From Bog-756 sp963756515 (GTDB lineage: Bacteria > Actinomycetota > Acidimicrobiia > Acidimicrobiales > RAAP-2), in assembly GCA_963756515.1 (NCBI GenBank), contig CAVWNV010000011.1, forward strand, positions 372,001 to 436,000: a stretch of 64,000 nucleotides of DNA, written 5' to 3'. This document shows, piece by piece, positions 8,003 through 16,787 of this stretch. The position numbers were made by a program, and so were the translations under genes. A model generated the notes under the pieces. The model worked only from the letters and a program-made list of their open reading frames with translations. It searched no databases and was not told where the DNA came from. Position 1 is the first letter of the stretch; every line of letters starts with the position of its first letter.

Positions 8003-9667
8003 TCAGGCCGAGGACGGTGGCGTCGGACCGGCCGGTGATCCAGAACCACTGCCGATAGCCAGGGCCGGCTCCTTGCTCCGGTCCGGCGGGGACGGCGGGG
8101 AAGCCTGCGGATCGGGCGGGCGCTGCTGGGACGCCATCTGCCGGATGTCGTTCCGAGGAACCTTGACGTTGGTCAGCACGACGCCGAGGACCGGAGCCTC
8201 GATCCGACGGAGCCGGTCACCGGCTCGACGGGCCTCGTCGAAGGTGGTCACCCCACACTCGGCCACCACGAGCACGACGTCGACGGCATGCGACAGTGCC
8301 TCGGCATGGTGCACGGCCAGCAGCGGAGGTGTCTCGACGATCACGACGTCCACCAGGCGGCGGGCCGCCTTCAACAGCGAGGGTGCCCTCGTCACCAGCT
8401 GACCGCTGTTGGCGATGAACGAGCCCAAGGGAAGCCGGTAGACATTGGCGAGCCTCGACGGCTGCAGCCGCCTGGCCACGTCTTCGATCCGGATGTCGAC
8501 CAGTTCGGAGCCGGTCCCGGCCGTGGGCGTGCCGGTCCCGATGTTGCCGGTGCTGATCACGACCACCTGCTGACCGGCCTCGGCGTAGATGGCGGCCAGG
8601 TTGGCGGCCACGTGGGGACGGGACGGCTCGGAGCCGGCCGAAACGACGAGCACCACACTGCGATCGCCGATCTCGGGTGGCTGGTCGCCGTTCGCCGGCC
8701 CGACCAGACTCCCCATGCCGTAGGCGGAGGCACCGAGCGGGTCGTCCGGGGTGGGGAGGGGGGCCAGGGCCTCGAACAGCACCGACATGCGCAGCATCCG
8801 GTAGGCCTCGGCACCGGGCGACTCGGGTTGTCGCACGACGTCGACCATCGGGGCCGTACCGGAGCCGGCCCGGCCGGTCGGGCTGATCGCCAACGGGATC
8901 TCCGCCACTACCGGGAGCCCGAAGTTGGCCTCGGTCCTGGTGGCACTGCGGAGGTGCTTGTCGAGGAGCTCGCGCAACAGCACGATGGCCGCCCCGATGA
9001 CGGCTCCGAGGATCAGGCCGGCCAGGAGCCGCACCTTCCGGCTCGACGTCAGTCCGGCCTTGTTGGACTTGACGTGTGTGGCGATCTCCGCGTACTGCTG
9101 GATCTGGTAGCCCGTGTACGGATTCTGGTTGATCACGCCCGACTTGGAAGTTCCTACTCCGGTCTGCTTCTCCTGGGCGATGGCCACGCTCGTCAGGTAG
9201 TACGACAACTCGCCGGCATAGTTGTCAGCCAGCTTGATGGCGGCGCTGGCCGTCTTGCCGTAGGCCGTGAGCAAGACCAGCGTGACCTGACTCTTCTTCG
9301 GTGGGAGCGTGGAGGATGAAGTCGGCAGGGCCGTGGTGTGCGCCGTCGTGATGGTGGCGGTGAGGTACTGGGGCCATAGGAACTGCGGGACCTTCTGGCC
9401 GGCCGCCTTGAACACCACTTGCTGCAGGGGCAGGCTCTGCGCGTAGAACTGGATCTGCTGGCTGGAGACCCCGCCGCCGATGATGCTGCCCGAGCCCTTC
9501 GGAGCCGAGCCGACCAGCGCGCTGGCCTGCCACTTGAGTCCGTTGCCCTTCTTGGCGTGCGTGGAGGAGACGGGGATCAGGACGGCGATGACGGCGCCCA
9601 CGATGGCCAAAAGTACCAGCAGACGCCAACTGCGGCGCAGTGCTCCGACATAGTCGATTGGCTCCAT
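8003..9667 (-). CDS. Wzz-type chain-length protein fused to a degenerate BY-kinase-like domain
   Basis: A 554-residue polysaccharide co-polymerase. The Wzz domain runs from MEPIDYVGALRRSWRLL with a first membrane helix at residues ~16-34, a large extracytoplasmic region, and a second helix at ~212-231 (LLAGLILGAVIGAAIVLL). The cytoplasmic C-terminal half resembles the CpsD/BY-kinase ATPase fold. However, the segment aligned with the P-loop reads VSAGSEPSRPHVAANLA (~342-358) and lacks the GKT/GKS lysine. The Walker A' region is VIVETPP rather than VIIDTPP, and no C-terminal tyrosine cluster is present, so kinase activity is doubtful. The ATG at 9667 has a good AGGAG six bases upstream. A TATGAT box lies at 9702-9707. 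It would control glycan length together with the polytopic protein behind it. Confidence 0.85.
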   Translation of the reverse strand: MEPIDYVGALRRSWRLLVLLAIVGAVIAVLIPVSSTHAKKGNGLKWQASALVGSAPKGSGSIIGGGVSSQQIQFYAQSLPLQQVVFKAAGQKVPQFLWPQYLTATITTAHTTALPTSSSTLPPKKSQVTLVLLTAYGKTASAAIKLADNYAGELSYYLTSVAIAQEKQTGVGTSKSGVINQNPYTGYQIQQYAEIATHVKSNKAGLTSSRKVRLLAGLILGAVIGAAIVLLRELLDKHLRSATRTEANFGLPVVAEIPLAISPTGRAGSGTAPMVDVVRQPESPGAEAYRMLRMSVLFEALAPLPTPDDPLGASAYGMGSLVGPANGDQPPEIGDRSVVLVVSAGSEPSRPHVAANLAAIYAEAGQQVVVISTGNIGTGTPTAGTGSELVDIRIEDVARRLQPSRLANVYRLPLGSFIANSGQLVTRAPSLLKAARRLVDVVIVETPPLLAVHHAEALSHAVDVVLVVAECGVTTFDEARRAGDRLRRIEAPVLGVVLTNVKVPRNDIRQMASQQRPPDPQASPPSPPDRSKEPALAIGSGSGSPAGPTPPSSA

Positions 9668-9701
9668 CGTTCTCCTACTCCCAGCCCAACGTAGACCGCA
9701 G

Positions 9702-9707
9702 ATCATA
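9702..9707 (-). promoter_or_regulatory. -10 box TATGAT for the Wzz-like gene
   Basis: TATGAT on the minus strand (within TATATGAT) lies 35 bp before the ATG at 9667, giving a leader long enough to contain the AGGAG ribosome binding site. An ATCCCCAA half-site (9731-9738) sits about 30 bp further upstream, near -40. Confidence 0.4.
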
Positions 9708-9850
9708 TACCGCCGGTCGCGCAATTGGACATCCCCAAAACCGGTCGGTCAGGGCCGGAGATGCCCCCCGTGCGACCGCTTTCCGCGCCGGCGGCCGGTC
9801 CCGGAGGAGCACCGCGGCGCCAGCCGACACACCGGCCGCCGACCCGGCCG

Positions 9851-9868
9851 ATCCCCAATATTGGGGAT
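9851..9868. promoter_or_regulatory. perfect 18-bp palindrome, probable operator
   Basis: ATCCCCAATATTGGGGAT is a perfect inverted repeat in the divergent control region of the polysaccharide genes. It is centred about 43 bp before the predicted start site of the rightward operon (-10 box at 9891-9896). The half-site ATCCCCAA recurs at 9731-9738 near the leftward promoter. This arrangement fits one dimeric regulator controlling both arms. The rest of 9668-10192 holds no gene that I can support. Confidence 0.55.
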
Positions 9869-9890
9869 GGCCGGCCGGGCGCCCGTTCGC

Positions 9891-9896
9891 TAGTGT
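9891..9896 (+). promoter_or_regulatory. -10 box TAGTGT for the capD-like operon
   Basis: TAGTGT fits the TANNNT pattern and is identical to the box before the ABC permease. It leaves a leader of about 290 nt before the ATG at 10193. No clear -35 is seen. The palindrome at 9851-9868 occupies the region just upstream. Confidence 0.35.
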
Positions 9897-10192
9897 CAGC
9901 TGTGCTCGCTCCGGAGGAGTGAGGGTTGGCCGATGGTCGGGGAGGGCCCTGATCAGCAGGCGGACGGCGCCCAGCGCAGCCCGCTCGTGGGGATGGCGGC
10001 CCGCCTGGGGGAATGGCAGTATGGACCGTGGAAGTTCCGGGCCTGGGAGTTTGGCCACGGATTGCGTGGTTACAGTCACGGAGCGAGAGCGGAGGTTCGG
10101 ACGTCTGCTCTGCCTCGATGGGTGCCGGGGGAAAGGCACGAGGAGCGCTTCGACAGCGGGCGTCCGAGGAGGTTGACCGGGGGGGTTGAGGC

Positions 10193-12259
10193 ATGGGTGA
10201 GACAGTGTCGGATGATGGGTCGGACCAGGAGGTGACTGAGTCCCACGAGGGTTCCGGGGGCGGAGCCAGGCCCACGGTTGCCGTCAGGGCGAGCCGCGTC
10301 CGATCGAGGCTCGTGTTCATGGTGCTCGACCTGCTGTGCGTGTTCGCAGGCTATGGGTTCGCCGAGGTGACCTACTTCCGCGACAAGGCCCCGGGGCTCT
10401 ACTGGCCGCACTTCGCCACGTTCTTCGGCGTGGCGCTCGTCGTCACCTTGGCCGCCAACCACTTCTTCGGCCTGTACGGACGGATGTGGCGACACGCGGG
10501 CGCCGAGGAGGCCCGGCAACTCGTCCTGTCGGCCACCACCACCCTCTGCGTGCTGCTGCTGATCTATCCGCTGGCCCGTATGACAACGGTCAGGTTGGTT
10601 CCCGTCGAGGTCATCGTGGTCGGGTGCATCTTCGCCACCATGGGGATGGGCCTCCTCCGGTTCCACTCGCGTCTCTTCGCGTGGCAGCGGGGCGGGCGCC
10701 GAGTCGGTCTGCGGGTGGCCGTCGTCGGCAGCCGCGACGCGGGTGCCGCCGCCATCCGGGAGATGCTCCGTAGCCCCGGTGCCGGGCTCGTTCCCGTGGC
10801 GGTGTTCGACGACGACACCCGGGCCCATGGGCTGTCGATGGTCGGGGTTCCGGTGGTCGGATCCATCGCCGACATTCCCGAAGCCGCCGGCCGCTACACC
10901 CTCCAGCAGGTGCTCCTGGCCATCCCCAACCCCCCGCCCGAGACGGTCGAACGGGTGCTCCAGGCGTGTGAACAGGCCGGCCTGACCATGAAGGTGCTTC
11001 CCGGAGTGAGCCACCTCGTCAGCGGTTCGGGCGCCATGGCTCCCCTCCGTCAGGCCCGCGAGCCCCGGATCGAGGACCTGCTGGGTCGACGGGCCGTTCC
11101 CATCGACCTGGCTACGGTGAGCCGGTCGCTGCGGGGCCGCCGGGTTCTGGTGACCGGCGCGGGCGGCTCGATCGGATCGGAGATCTGCCGGCAGGTGGCC
11201 GAACTGGACCCGGCCCTGCTCGTTCTGCTCGACCACGACGAGACCCACCTCCACGACGCCGCCGCCACCGTCAAGGTGCCCTGCGAGCAGGCGCTCGTCG
11301 ATGTGACCGACCGACAGGCCGTCAACGACGTGTTCGACCGGTACCGCCCCGAAGTGGTCTTCCACGCTGCCGCCCACAAGCACGTCCCGGTGCTCGAGAA
11401 CCATCCGGTCGAGGCTGCCGCCACCAACGTGTTCGGGACGCTCAACGTCGTGGACGCCGCCACCGCCTGCGGTGTCCAGCGGTTCGTGCAGATCTCCACG
11501 GACAAGGCCGTGCGCCCTTCCAGTGTGATGGGGGCATCGAAGCGGCTGTCCGAACAGATCGTCCTGTCGAGGGCGCCGTACGGCGCCTCGTACTGCACGG
11601 TCCGCTTCGGGAACGTCCTCGGCAGCCGCGGCAGCGTCATCCCGACCTTCGCCCGCCAGATCGCCGCCGGCGGACCCGTCACCGTCACCGACGCCCGGAT
11701 GACCCGCTTCTTCATGAGCGTCGAAGAAGCCGTCCAGCTGGTGCTGGAGTCGTCGGTGCTCTCCGACGGCGGCGGAGAGATCTTCATGCTCGAGATGGGA
11801 GATCCCGTCCGCATCCTCGACCTGGCCGAGCGGATGATCCGCCTGTCGGGCTACCAGGTCGGCGTGGACATCCCCATCGAGGTCGTGGGCATCCGGCCCG
11901 GCGAGAAGCTGGACGAGGTCCTGCGGTCGCCCGAGGAGGAGGTGCTCACCACCTACCATCCGTACATCAACCGTCTGATCCCGATCACGGCGGCAGCCGA
12001 CGAGCTCGACAGCGGCCTCGTCGACCTTCAGGAAGCCACGTCGCGCCGCGATGCCGAGACGGTCAGGAGACTGTTGTTCTCGGTCGGTTCGCCCACCTCG
12101 ACCGGATCCCGACCCCGCGTCGGCCCCGCCGAGGCCACCGACGCGGTCGTGGGGCGACCGGAACAGAACGGTCATCGGCCCGGCCACGACGTGCCGGCCG
12201 CCCATCCACCGCACGCCAAGGGGACCCCCTCCGCCAGTTCCGAACAGGTCCCGGCATGA
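10193..12259 (+). CDS. FlaA1/CapD-type membrane nucleotide-sugar epimerase/dehydratase
   Basis: A 688-residue enzyme of the CapD/WbpM/PglF type, which converts UDP-GlcNAc-type sugars (4,6-dehydration or epimerisation) in polysaccharide synthesis. Four membrane helices span residues ~40-156. A Rossmann-like CoA-binding domain follows (LRVAVVGSRDAGAAAIREML, ~173-192). The extended SDR catalytic domain begins with VLVTGAGGSIGSEICRQV at ~318-335. It contains ISTDKAVRPSSVMGASKR, the SMK-type variant of the catalytic site that replaces YxxxK in this family, and GEIFMLEMGDPVRILDLAE. The ~85-residue C-terminal tail is hydrophilic and probably disordered. The start is the ATG at 10193. The gene leads an operon with the dehydrogenase, the epimerase and probably the PAP2 gene. 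Confidence 0.88.
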   Translation: MGETVSDDGSDQEVTESHEGSGGGARPTVAVRASRVRSRLVFMVLDLLCVFAGYGFAEVTYFRDKAPGLYWPHFATFFGVALVVTLAANHFFGLYGRMWRHAGAEEARQLVLSATTTLCVLLLIYPLARMTTVRLVPVEVIVVGCIFATMGMGLLRFHSRLFAWQRGGRRVGLRVAVVGSRDAGAAAIREMLRSPGAGLVPVAVFDDDTRAHGLSMVGVPVVGSIADIPEAAGRYTLQQVLLAIPNPPPETVERVLQACEQAGLTMKVLPGVSHLVSGSGAMAPLRQAREPRIEDLLGRRAVPIDLATVSRSLRGRRVLVTGAGGSIGSEICRQVAELDPALLVLLDHDETHLHDAAATVKVPCEQALVDVTDRQAVNDVFDRYRPEVVFHAAAHKHVPVLENHPVEAAATNVFGTLNVVDAATACGVQRFVQISTDKAVRPSSVMGASKRLSEQIVLSRAPYGASYCTVRFGNVLGSRGSVIPTFARQIAAGGPVTVTDARMTRFFMSVEEAVQLVLESSVLSDGGGEIFMLEMGDPVRILDLAERMIRLSGYQVGVDIPIEVVGIRPGEKLDEVLRSPEEEVLTTYHPYINRLIPITAAADELDSGLVDLQEATSRRDAETVRRLLFSVGSPTSTGSRPRVGPAEATDAVVGRPEQNGHRPGHDVPAAHPPHAKGTPSASSEQVPA

Positions 12260-12278
12260 GTCCGCTCCCGGTCGTCTG

Positions 12279-13547
12279 GTGAGTCCGAGCGACGGGCCCG
12301 GGCGGCTCGTCGTCATCGGGCAGGGGTACGTCGGCCTCCCCCTGGCGCTGAGGGCCGTCGACGTCGGCTTCGACGTGGTCGGATTCGACCTCGACCCGCA
12401 GCGGATCAAGTCGCTGGCCGCCGGCCGGTCCTACGTGGAGGACATCCCCGATCACCGCCTCCAGCAGGCGCTCGACTCCGGCCGCTACGACCCCACCGAC
12501 GACCGCGACCGGCTGGCCGGATTCGACGTCGCCGTCATCGACGTCCCCACGCCGCTCCACGACGGGGTGCCCAACCTCTCCTTCGTGGAGGACGCCGCGT
12601 CCACGGTGGCCTGCCATCTCACCGCCGGGGCCACCGTGGTGCTGGAGTCGACCAGCTACCCCGGGACCACCGAGGAGTTGGTGGCCCCGCTGCTCGAGGC
12701 GGGATCCGGCCTCGTGGCCGGACGCGACTTCCACCTCGGCTACAGCCCCGAGAGGATCGACCCGGGCAACGACACCTGGACCCTGCAGAACACCCCCAAG
12801 GTGGTCTCCGGGGTCGACGAGGCATCGCGGCAGGCCGTCGAGGCCTTCTACGGCACCATCGTCGACCGGACGGTGGCGGTGTCGGGCACCCGCGAGGCCG
12901 AGCTGACCAAGCTGCTCGAGAACACCTTCCGCCATGTCAATATCGCCCTGGTCAACGAGCTGGCGATGTTCGCGGCCGAGCTCGACATCGATGTCTGGGA
13001 GGCCATCGACGCCGCATCCACCAAACCGTTCGGCTACCTCCGGTTCACCCCCGGTCCCGGAGTGGGCGGCCACTGCCTGCCCATCGACCCCAGCTACCTG
13101 TCGTGGAAGGTGCGCCGTACGCTCGGCCAACCGTTCCGGTTCGTCGAGCTGGCCAACGACGTCAACGAACACATGCCGGACTATGTCGTCCGGCGTCTGA
13201 TCCTGGCGTTCAACCGGATGGGGCGCACCGTCAACGGCTCGCGGATCCTCCTCCTCGGTCTGGCCTACAAGCGCAACACCGGCGACGCCCGTGAGGCTCC
13301 GGGCACCACCATCGCCCATCTGCTCACGTCACTCGGCGCCGAGATACGGGTCGTCGATCCCCACCTGTCGGACCCGTCCATGTCGTACCCGCTGGTCGAG
13401 CTCACCGCCGAGGAGCTGGCGGCGGCGGACGGGGTGGTCGTCGTCACCGATCACGACGCCTTCGACTTCGAGCTCATCGGGAGGCACGCCACCTACGTCC
13501 TCGATACCCGGAATCGGCTCACCGGCCCGACCATCGAACGGTTGTAG
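12279..13547 (+). CDS. nucleotide-sugar dehydrogenase (UDP-GlcNAc/ManNAc type)
   Basis: An NAD-dependent two-step dehydrogenase of 422 residues that oxidises C6 of a UDP-hexose or UDP-HexNAc to the uronic acid. The NAD site is VVIGQGYVGLPLA (~11-23) with the acidic FDLDP end. The catalytic cysteine is in FTPGPGVGGHCLPIDPSY (Cys ~266), with the Lys of the central NTFRHVNIALVNE block nearby. The C-terminal domain has LLLGLAYKRNTGDAREAP. The sequence reads more like WecC/WbpA than Ugd, but the substrate is uncertain. The GTG at 12279, 19 bases past the previous stop, was chosen because a start further upstream would overlap the capD-like gene. Confidence 0.87.
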   Translation: MSPSDGPGRLVVIGQGYVGLPLALRAVDVGFDVVGFDLDPQRIKSLAAGRSYVEDIPDHRLQQALDSGRYDPTDDRDRLAGFDVAVIDVPTPLHDGVPNLSFVEDAASTVACHLTAGATVVLESTSYPGTTEELVAPLLEAGSGLVAGRDFHLGYSPERIDPGNDTWTLQNTPKVVSGVDEASRQAVEAFYGTIVDRTVAVSGTREAELTKLLENTFRHVNIALVNELAMFAAELDIDVWEAIDAASTKPFGYLRFTPGPGVGGHCLPIDPSYLSWKVRRTLGQPFRFVELANDVNEHMPDYVVRRLILAFNRMGRTVNGSRILLLGLAYKRNTGDAREAPGTTIAHLLTSLGAEIRVVDPHLSDPSMSYPLVELTAEELAAADGVVVVTDHDAFDFELIGRHATYVLDTRNRLTGPTIERL

Positions 13548-13621
13548 TCTTCGCCGGTGCACCGGTCGGCGAAGCCAGGGGGACGGGACGGCCAGGGCCT
13601 CGTCACCGTGGAGGTCCATCC

Positions 13622-14557
13622 ATGAAGGTGGTGGTCACCGGCGGTGCCGGTTTCATCGGGGGCAATCTGTGCCGGACGCTCGTCTCGGAACCGGGCATCG
13701 ACGAGGTCGTGGCCCTCGACGACCTCTCGACCGGATTCCGGACCAACCTGGCCGGCCTCGACGGCGTCGAACTCGTCGAGGGGTCGATCCTCGACGCCGA
13801 GCAGCTCGACGTGGTGGTCCACGGGGCCGACGCCATCGTGCACCTGGCCGCCCGGCCGTCGGTGCCTCGCTCGTTGGCCGACCCCATGGCCAGCCACCTC
13901 ACCAACGCCACCGGGACCATGGAGGTGCTGGAGGCGGCGCGTCGGCACGGACTCCCCCACGTGGTGGTGGCGTCGTCGTCGTCGGTCTACGGGGCCAACC
14001 CCGAGTTGCCCAAGCGCGAGGACATGGCCACCATGCCCGTCAGCCCGTACGCCGCCGGCAAGCTGGCCGCCGAGGCGGCGACGCTGGCCTACGGCCATTC
14101 GTTCGACCTGCCCGCGCTGGCCTTCCGGTTCTTCAACGTCTTCGGCCCCCTCCAGGCCGCCGGCCACGCCTATGCCGCCGTCGTGCCCGCGTTCGTGGAT
14201 GCCGCGCTGCGGGGCGATCCGCTCCCCATCCACGGCGACGGCCTCCAGACCCGCGACTTCACCTACGTCGGCACCGTCACCGCCGTACTGGCCGACGCCG
14301 TGCTGCGCCGGGTGACACATCCCGGGCCGGTCAACCTGGCCTTCGGCACCAGGGTGTCCCTCCTCGAGGTCGTCGATGTCCTCGAGGAGGTGATGGGTCG
14401 GCCGCTGGCCCGGCGCCACACCGGACCGCGGGCCGGCGACGTCCGCGACTCCCAGGCCGATCAGCGTCTGGTCCGTCGACTGTTCCCCGACATCGAACCG
14501 GTCGGGCTGGAGGAGGGGTTGGCGACCACGGTGTCCTGGATGTCGGAGGATTCCTGA
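13622..14557 (+). CDS. NDP-sugar epimerase/dehydratase (extended SDR)
   Basis: A 311-residue extended short-chain dehydrogenase. It opens with MKVVVTGGAGFIGGNLCRTL, the TGxxGxxG NAD site. It has the catalytic Tyr/Lys pair in PVSPYAAGKLAAEA, the preceding VASSSSVYGANPELPKRED block, and RFFNVFGPLQ and QTRDFTYV substrate-domain motifs typical of UDP-glucose/UDP-GlcNAc 4-epimerases. It therefore likely interconverts nucleotide sugars for the polysaccharide made by the neighbouring genes. The ATG at 13622 follows a GGAGG-like stretch. Epimerase and dehydratase cannot be separated by sight. Confidence 0.85.
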   Translation: MKVVVTGGAGFIGGNLCRTLVSEPGIDEVVALDDLSTGFRTNLAGLDGVELVEGSILDAEQLDVVVHGADAIVHLAARPSVPRSLADPMASHLTNATGTMEVLEAARRHGLPHVVVASSSSVYGANPELPKREDMATMPVSPYAAGKLAAEAATLAYGHSFDLPALAFRFFNVFGPLQAAGHAYAAVVPAFVDAALRGDPLPIHGDGLQTRDFTYVGTVTAVLADAVLRRVTHPGPVNLAFGTRVSLLEVVDVLEEVMGRPLARRHTGPRAGDVRDSQADQRLVRRLFPDIEPVGLEEGLATTVSWMSEDS

Positions 14558-14625
14558 CGTCCACGCCGCACCACCGATCGGCCCACGGCATCGTCCGGTC
14601 GCGCCGCCACCTCTCCCCGTACGGC

Positions 14626-15267
14626 ATGGAGGCCGCCATCGGCGGCCTCATGTTCGGTCTGTCCGTTCTCGCCGCCGTGGTCATCGCCCACCATCCCGAG
14701 GCCAACCGGATCGATCGGCTGGGATTCGAACTCTTCCCCAGGTCGCCGCGATCGGAGATCCTCGACCGGATCACCACGCTGGGGACGCCCGTGGCGTTGG
14801 GCCTGGCCACGATAGCGGCGGCATTGGTGGTCGTGGGTCGCGACCGCCGACGCGCTCTCGCCTGCATGGTGGGGATAGGCCTGGTGGCCCTACTGGTCGA
14901 GTACACCTTCAAGCCGCTGGTCGGAAGACGGTTCGAGGGAGTCCTCAGCTACCCGTCCGGCAACGTCGCCGACCTGACCGCGGTGGCCACCGCCTGGGTC
15001 ATCGCCGTGCCCGCCCGCTTCCGCATCGTGACGATTGCCATCGGTGCGGTGTTGACCGGATCGATGGTGGTTGCCGTCATCGGATTGCGCTGGCACTATC
15101 CGAGCGATGCCCTGGCCGGCATGGTGCTCGGCGTCGGCACCCTCTTGTTGATCGACGGGGCATTCCATCTGGTGAGGCCGGAATCCACCCCATCGGCGTC
15201 ACCGGAGCGCACCGGCTGGGGCGATCCGTTGGCTCCCGAGGCTCCCGAGTCGCCACGGTTGGAGTGA
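14626..15267 (+). CDS. PAP2-family membrane phosphatase
   Basis: A 213-residue integral-membrane phosphatase of the PAP2/undecaprenyl-pyrophosphatase superfamily. The three catalytic blocks are recognisable: KPLVGRR (block 1), SYPSGNVAD (block 2, PSG with Asn in place of the usual His) and GLRWHYPSDALAG (block 3, H with downstream D). Helices such as IGGLMFGLSVLAAVVIAHH and VALGLATIAAALVVVG surround them. In this context it probably recycles undecaprenyl pyrophosphate after polymerisation. The first in-frame standard start is the ATG at 14626; the frame is open further upstream but only CTG codons occur there. It follows the epimerase by 68 bp. The PSGN variant is unusual and makes the exact substrate less certain. 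Confidence 0.75.
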   Translation: MEAAIGGLMFGLSVLAAVVIAHHPEANRIDRLGFELFPRSPRSEILDRITTLGTPVALGLATIAAALVVVGRDRRRALACMVGIGLVALLVEYTFKPLVGRRFEGVLSYPSGNVADLTAVATAWVIAVPARFRIVTIAIGAVLTGSMVVAVIGLRWHYPSDALAGMVLGVGTLLLIDGAFHLVRPESTPSASPERTGWGDPLAPEAPESPRLE

Positions 15268-15335
15268 CGCCCCGGACCGGCGGTCACCCTCGTCATACAT
15301 GAGGAGGCGACCCTTGCCATAGGCCATCGGTCGGA

Positions 15336-15341
15336 TAGAAT
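15336..15341 (+). promoter_or_regulatory. -10 box TAGAAT of the LuxR-type gene
   Basis: TAGAAT fits TANNNT and gives a leader of about 63 nt to the ATG at 15411, which has GGGGG four bases upstream. An in-frame TTG lies exactly six bases after the box, so a longer leaderless product beginning at 15348 cannot be excluded. Confidence 0.35.
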
Positions 15342-15410
15342 GGCAGGTTGCAGGGGTGGCGCCGTGGGTCTAGCAGCCGTTGGATCCATACGGGCGGTGC
15401 ACGGGGGAAA

Positions 15411-16757
15411 ATGTCAGTCAGCCAACGCAGCGGTGAACGTGGTGTCGGGGCGGTGGGGACGCCGGTCGCCCGCACCACGGCCAGGATCGAGGTACGGCCG
15501 TACTCGACCGATGTCTCCGGCCGTGAGGCGTCCGCATGCTCCCGTCGCTTCGAGGCGGCCCTCCGCCGTGTCGAGCAGATCGTGCGTCCCGACGATCGGC
15601 TGTGCCCCTATGGGATGTTCCGTGTGGCGGTGGCGTTCGGTCCCGATGCCGATGCCGTGACGCCCAGGGTGCTCGGTGAACGACTGGCCCGGGCCGTCGC
15701 CAAGGGGCTCGTGCGTGGTCGGCACGATCTGGATCGCCGGACCGGTTCGGGGCGGGGCGACGGCCGGAGTCGCTCCGGGGCGGAGGTGCTCGATGCCACC
15801 ACCGTGGTGACCGTGGACCGGTCGCCCGTCGTGGCGGCTCCGGACCCGACGGGCGAGCACGATGCCGCCGAACCCGGCCGGGACGAACCCGGATCCCCGT
15901 CGCACCTCTCCGTCCCGCGTCTGCGCCATCGAACCGTCGTCGGCACGGCGCCGACGTCCTCGGTGGTCGACGGGGCCCGACACGGAGAGCACGTTCCCGA
16001 GGGTGATGCGGGCCCGTGGTGCGGGACGCTACTGGTGGTGGACTGTGGTCCCCTCGTCGACGGCCGACCCGGACTGGCCGCACTGGCCACCGGGTCGCTG
16101 GCCGAACGCCTCGGCTTCAAGACCATGGTCACCCCGCTCGTCAGCGAAGGTGCCCTCATCACGGACATCGACGGTGCCCGGGTCGACCTGGTGGTGCTGT
16201 TGATCGGCGCCGAGCCGACGGACAGACCCTCACCCTGGTCGTCGAGTACCTGGTGCGTTCCCTCCCAGCTGGCCGAGGCATATCGGGCCGCCGGCATCGG
16301 CGTCCTGGCCGTGAGCGTCGGGGCCGGCGCCGGGGCCCTGACCACCTGCATCGAGAAGGGAGCGTGGGTCCTCTTCGGCCTCAATGGGCTGCCGGCCGAA
16401 CTGGAACGGCGGAGCCGGCCCGCCGAGGCGGACAGGCCCAGCTCGGCCAGCCCGGTCATCGACGGTGGCCCACCCCAGTTGGATGTGCTGATGAGGTTGA
16501 CCTCCAGCGAACGTCGGGTCCTGTTCTATCTGACGACCGGGACATCACCGCGGGATATCGCCGTGGACCTGGTGGTGTCGTTGACAACGGTCCGATCCCA
16601 CATTCGATCGATCCTGCGCAAGTTGGGGGTCCGATCGCAACTGGCCGCGGTGGCGCTGGCCAACGGCAGTGGTCGGGTCCAGGACGGGGCGGGTCGGCTC
16701 ACCGGCGAACCGGAGCCGTACGAAGACCACGAGACCGCCACGGCCGAGTCGGCCTAG
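15411..16757 (+). CDS. LuxR-type transcription regulator with two unusual N-terminal domains
   Basis: A 448-residue predicted DNA-binding regulator. The C-terminal LuxR helix-turn-helix is clear (~361-417: LTSSERRVLFYLTTG, TTVRSHIRSILRKLGVRSQ). Residues ~25-105 (RIEVRPYSTDVS and the block DDRLCPYGMFRVAVAFG) resemble a GGDEF-like fold in spacing, but the GGDEF signature is replaced by PYGMF, so no cyclase activity is expected. Residues ~205-330 (LLVVDCGPLV, VDLVVLLIGAEP, GIGVLAVSVGAG) look like a receiver-type alpha/beta domain without an obvious phosphorylatable Asp triad. A low-complexity linker separates them. The next genes upstream make polysaccharide, so it may regulate that locus, perhaps through the palindrome at 9851. 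That link is inference. Confidence 0.75.
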   Translation: MSVSQRSGERGVGAVGTPVARTTARIEVRPYSTDVSGREASACSRRFEAALRRVEQIVRPDDRLCPYGMFRVAVAFGPDADAVTPRVLGERLARAVAKGLVRGRHDLDRRTGSGRGDGRSRSGAEVLDATTVVTVDRSPVVAAPDPTGEHDAAEPGRDEPGSPSHLSVPRLRHRTVVGTAPTSSVVDGARHGEHVPEGDAGPWCGTLLVVDCGPLVDGRPGLAALATGSLAERLGFKTMVTPLVSEGALITDIDGARVDLVVLLIGAEPTDRPSPWSSSTWCVPSQLAEAYRAAGIGVLAVSVGAGAGALTTCIEKGAWVLFGLNGLPAELERRSRPAEADRPSSASPVIDGGPPQLDVLMRLTSSERRVLFYLTTGTSPRDIAVDLVVSLTTVRSHIRSILRKLGVRSQLAAVALANGSGRVQDGAGRLTGEPEPYEDHETATAESA

Positions 16758-16787
16758 CAGCCGGGTCCGGGCCCAGGCGGTGTCCGG

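Noticed and set aside
9933..10235. A 100-residue plus-strand reading frame before the capD-like gene
   Set aside because: It overlaps the capD-like start, has an Arg/Gly-rich composition typical of shadow frames and no ribosome binding site of note.
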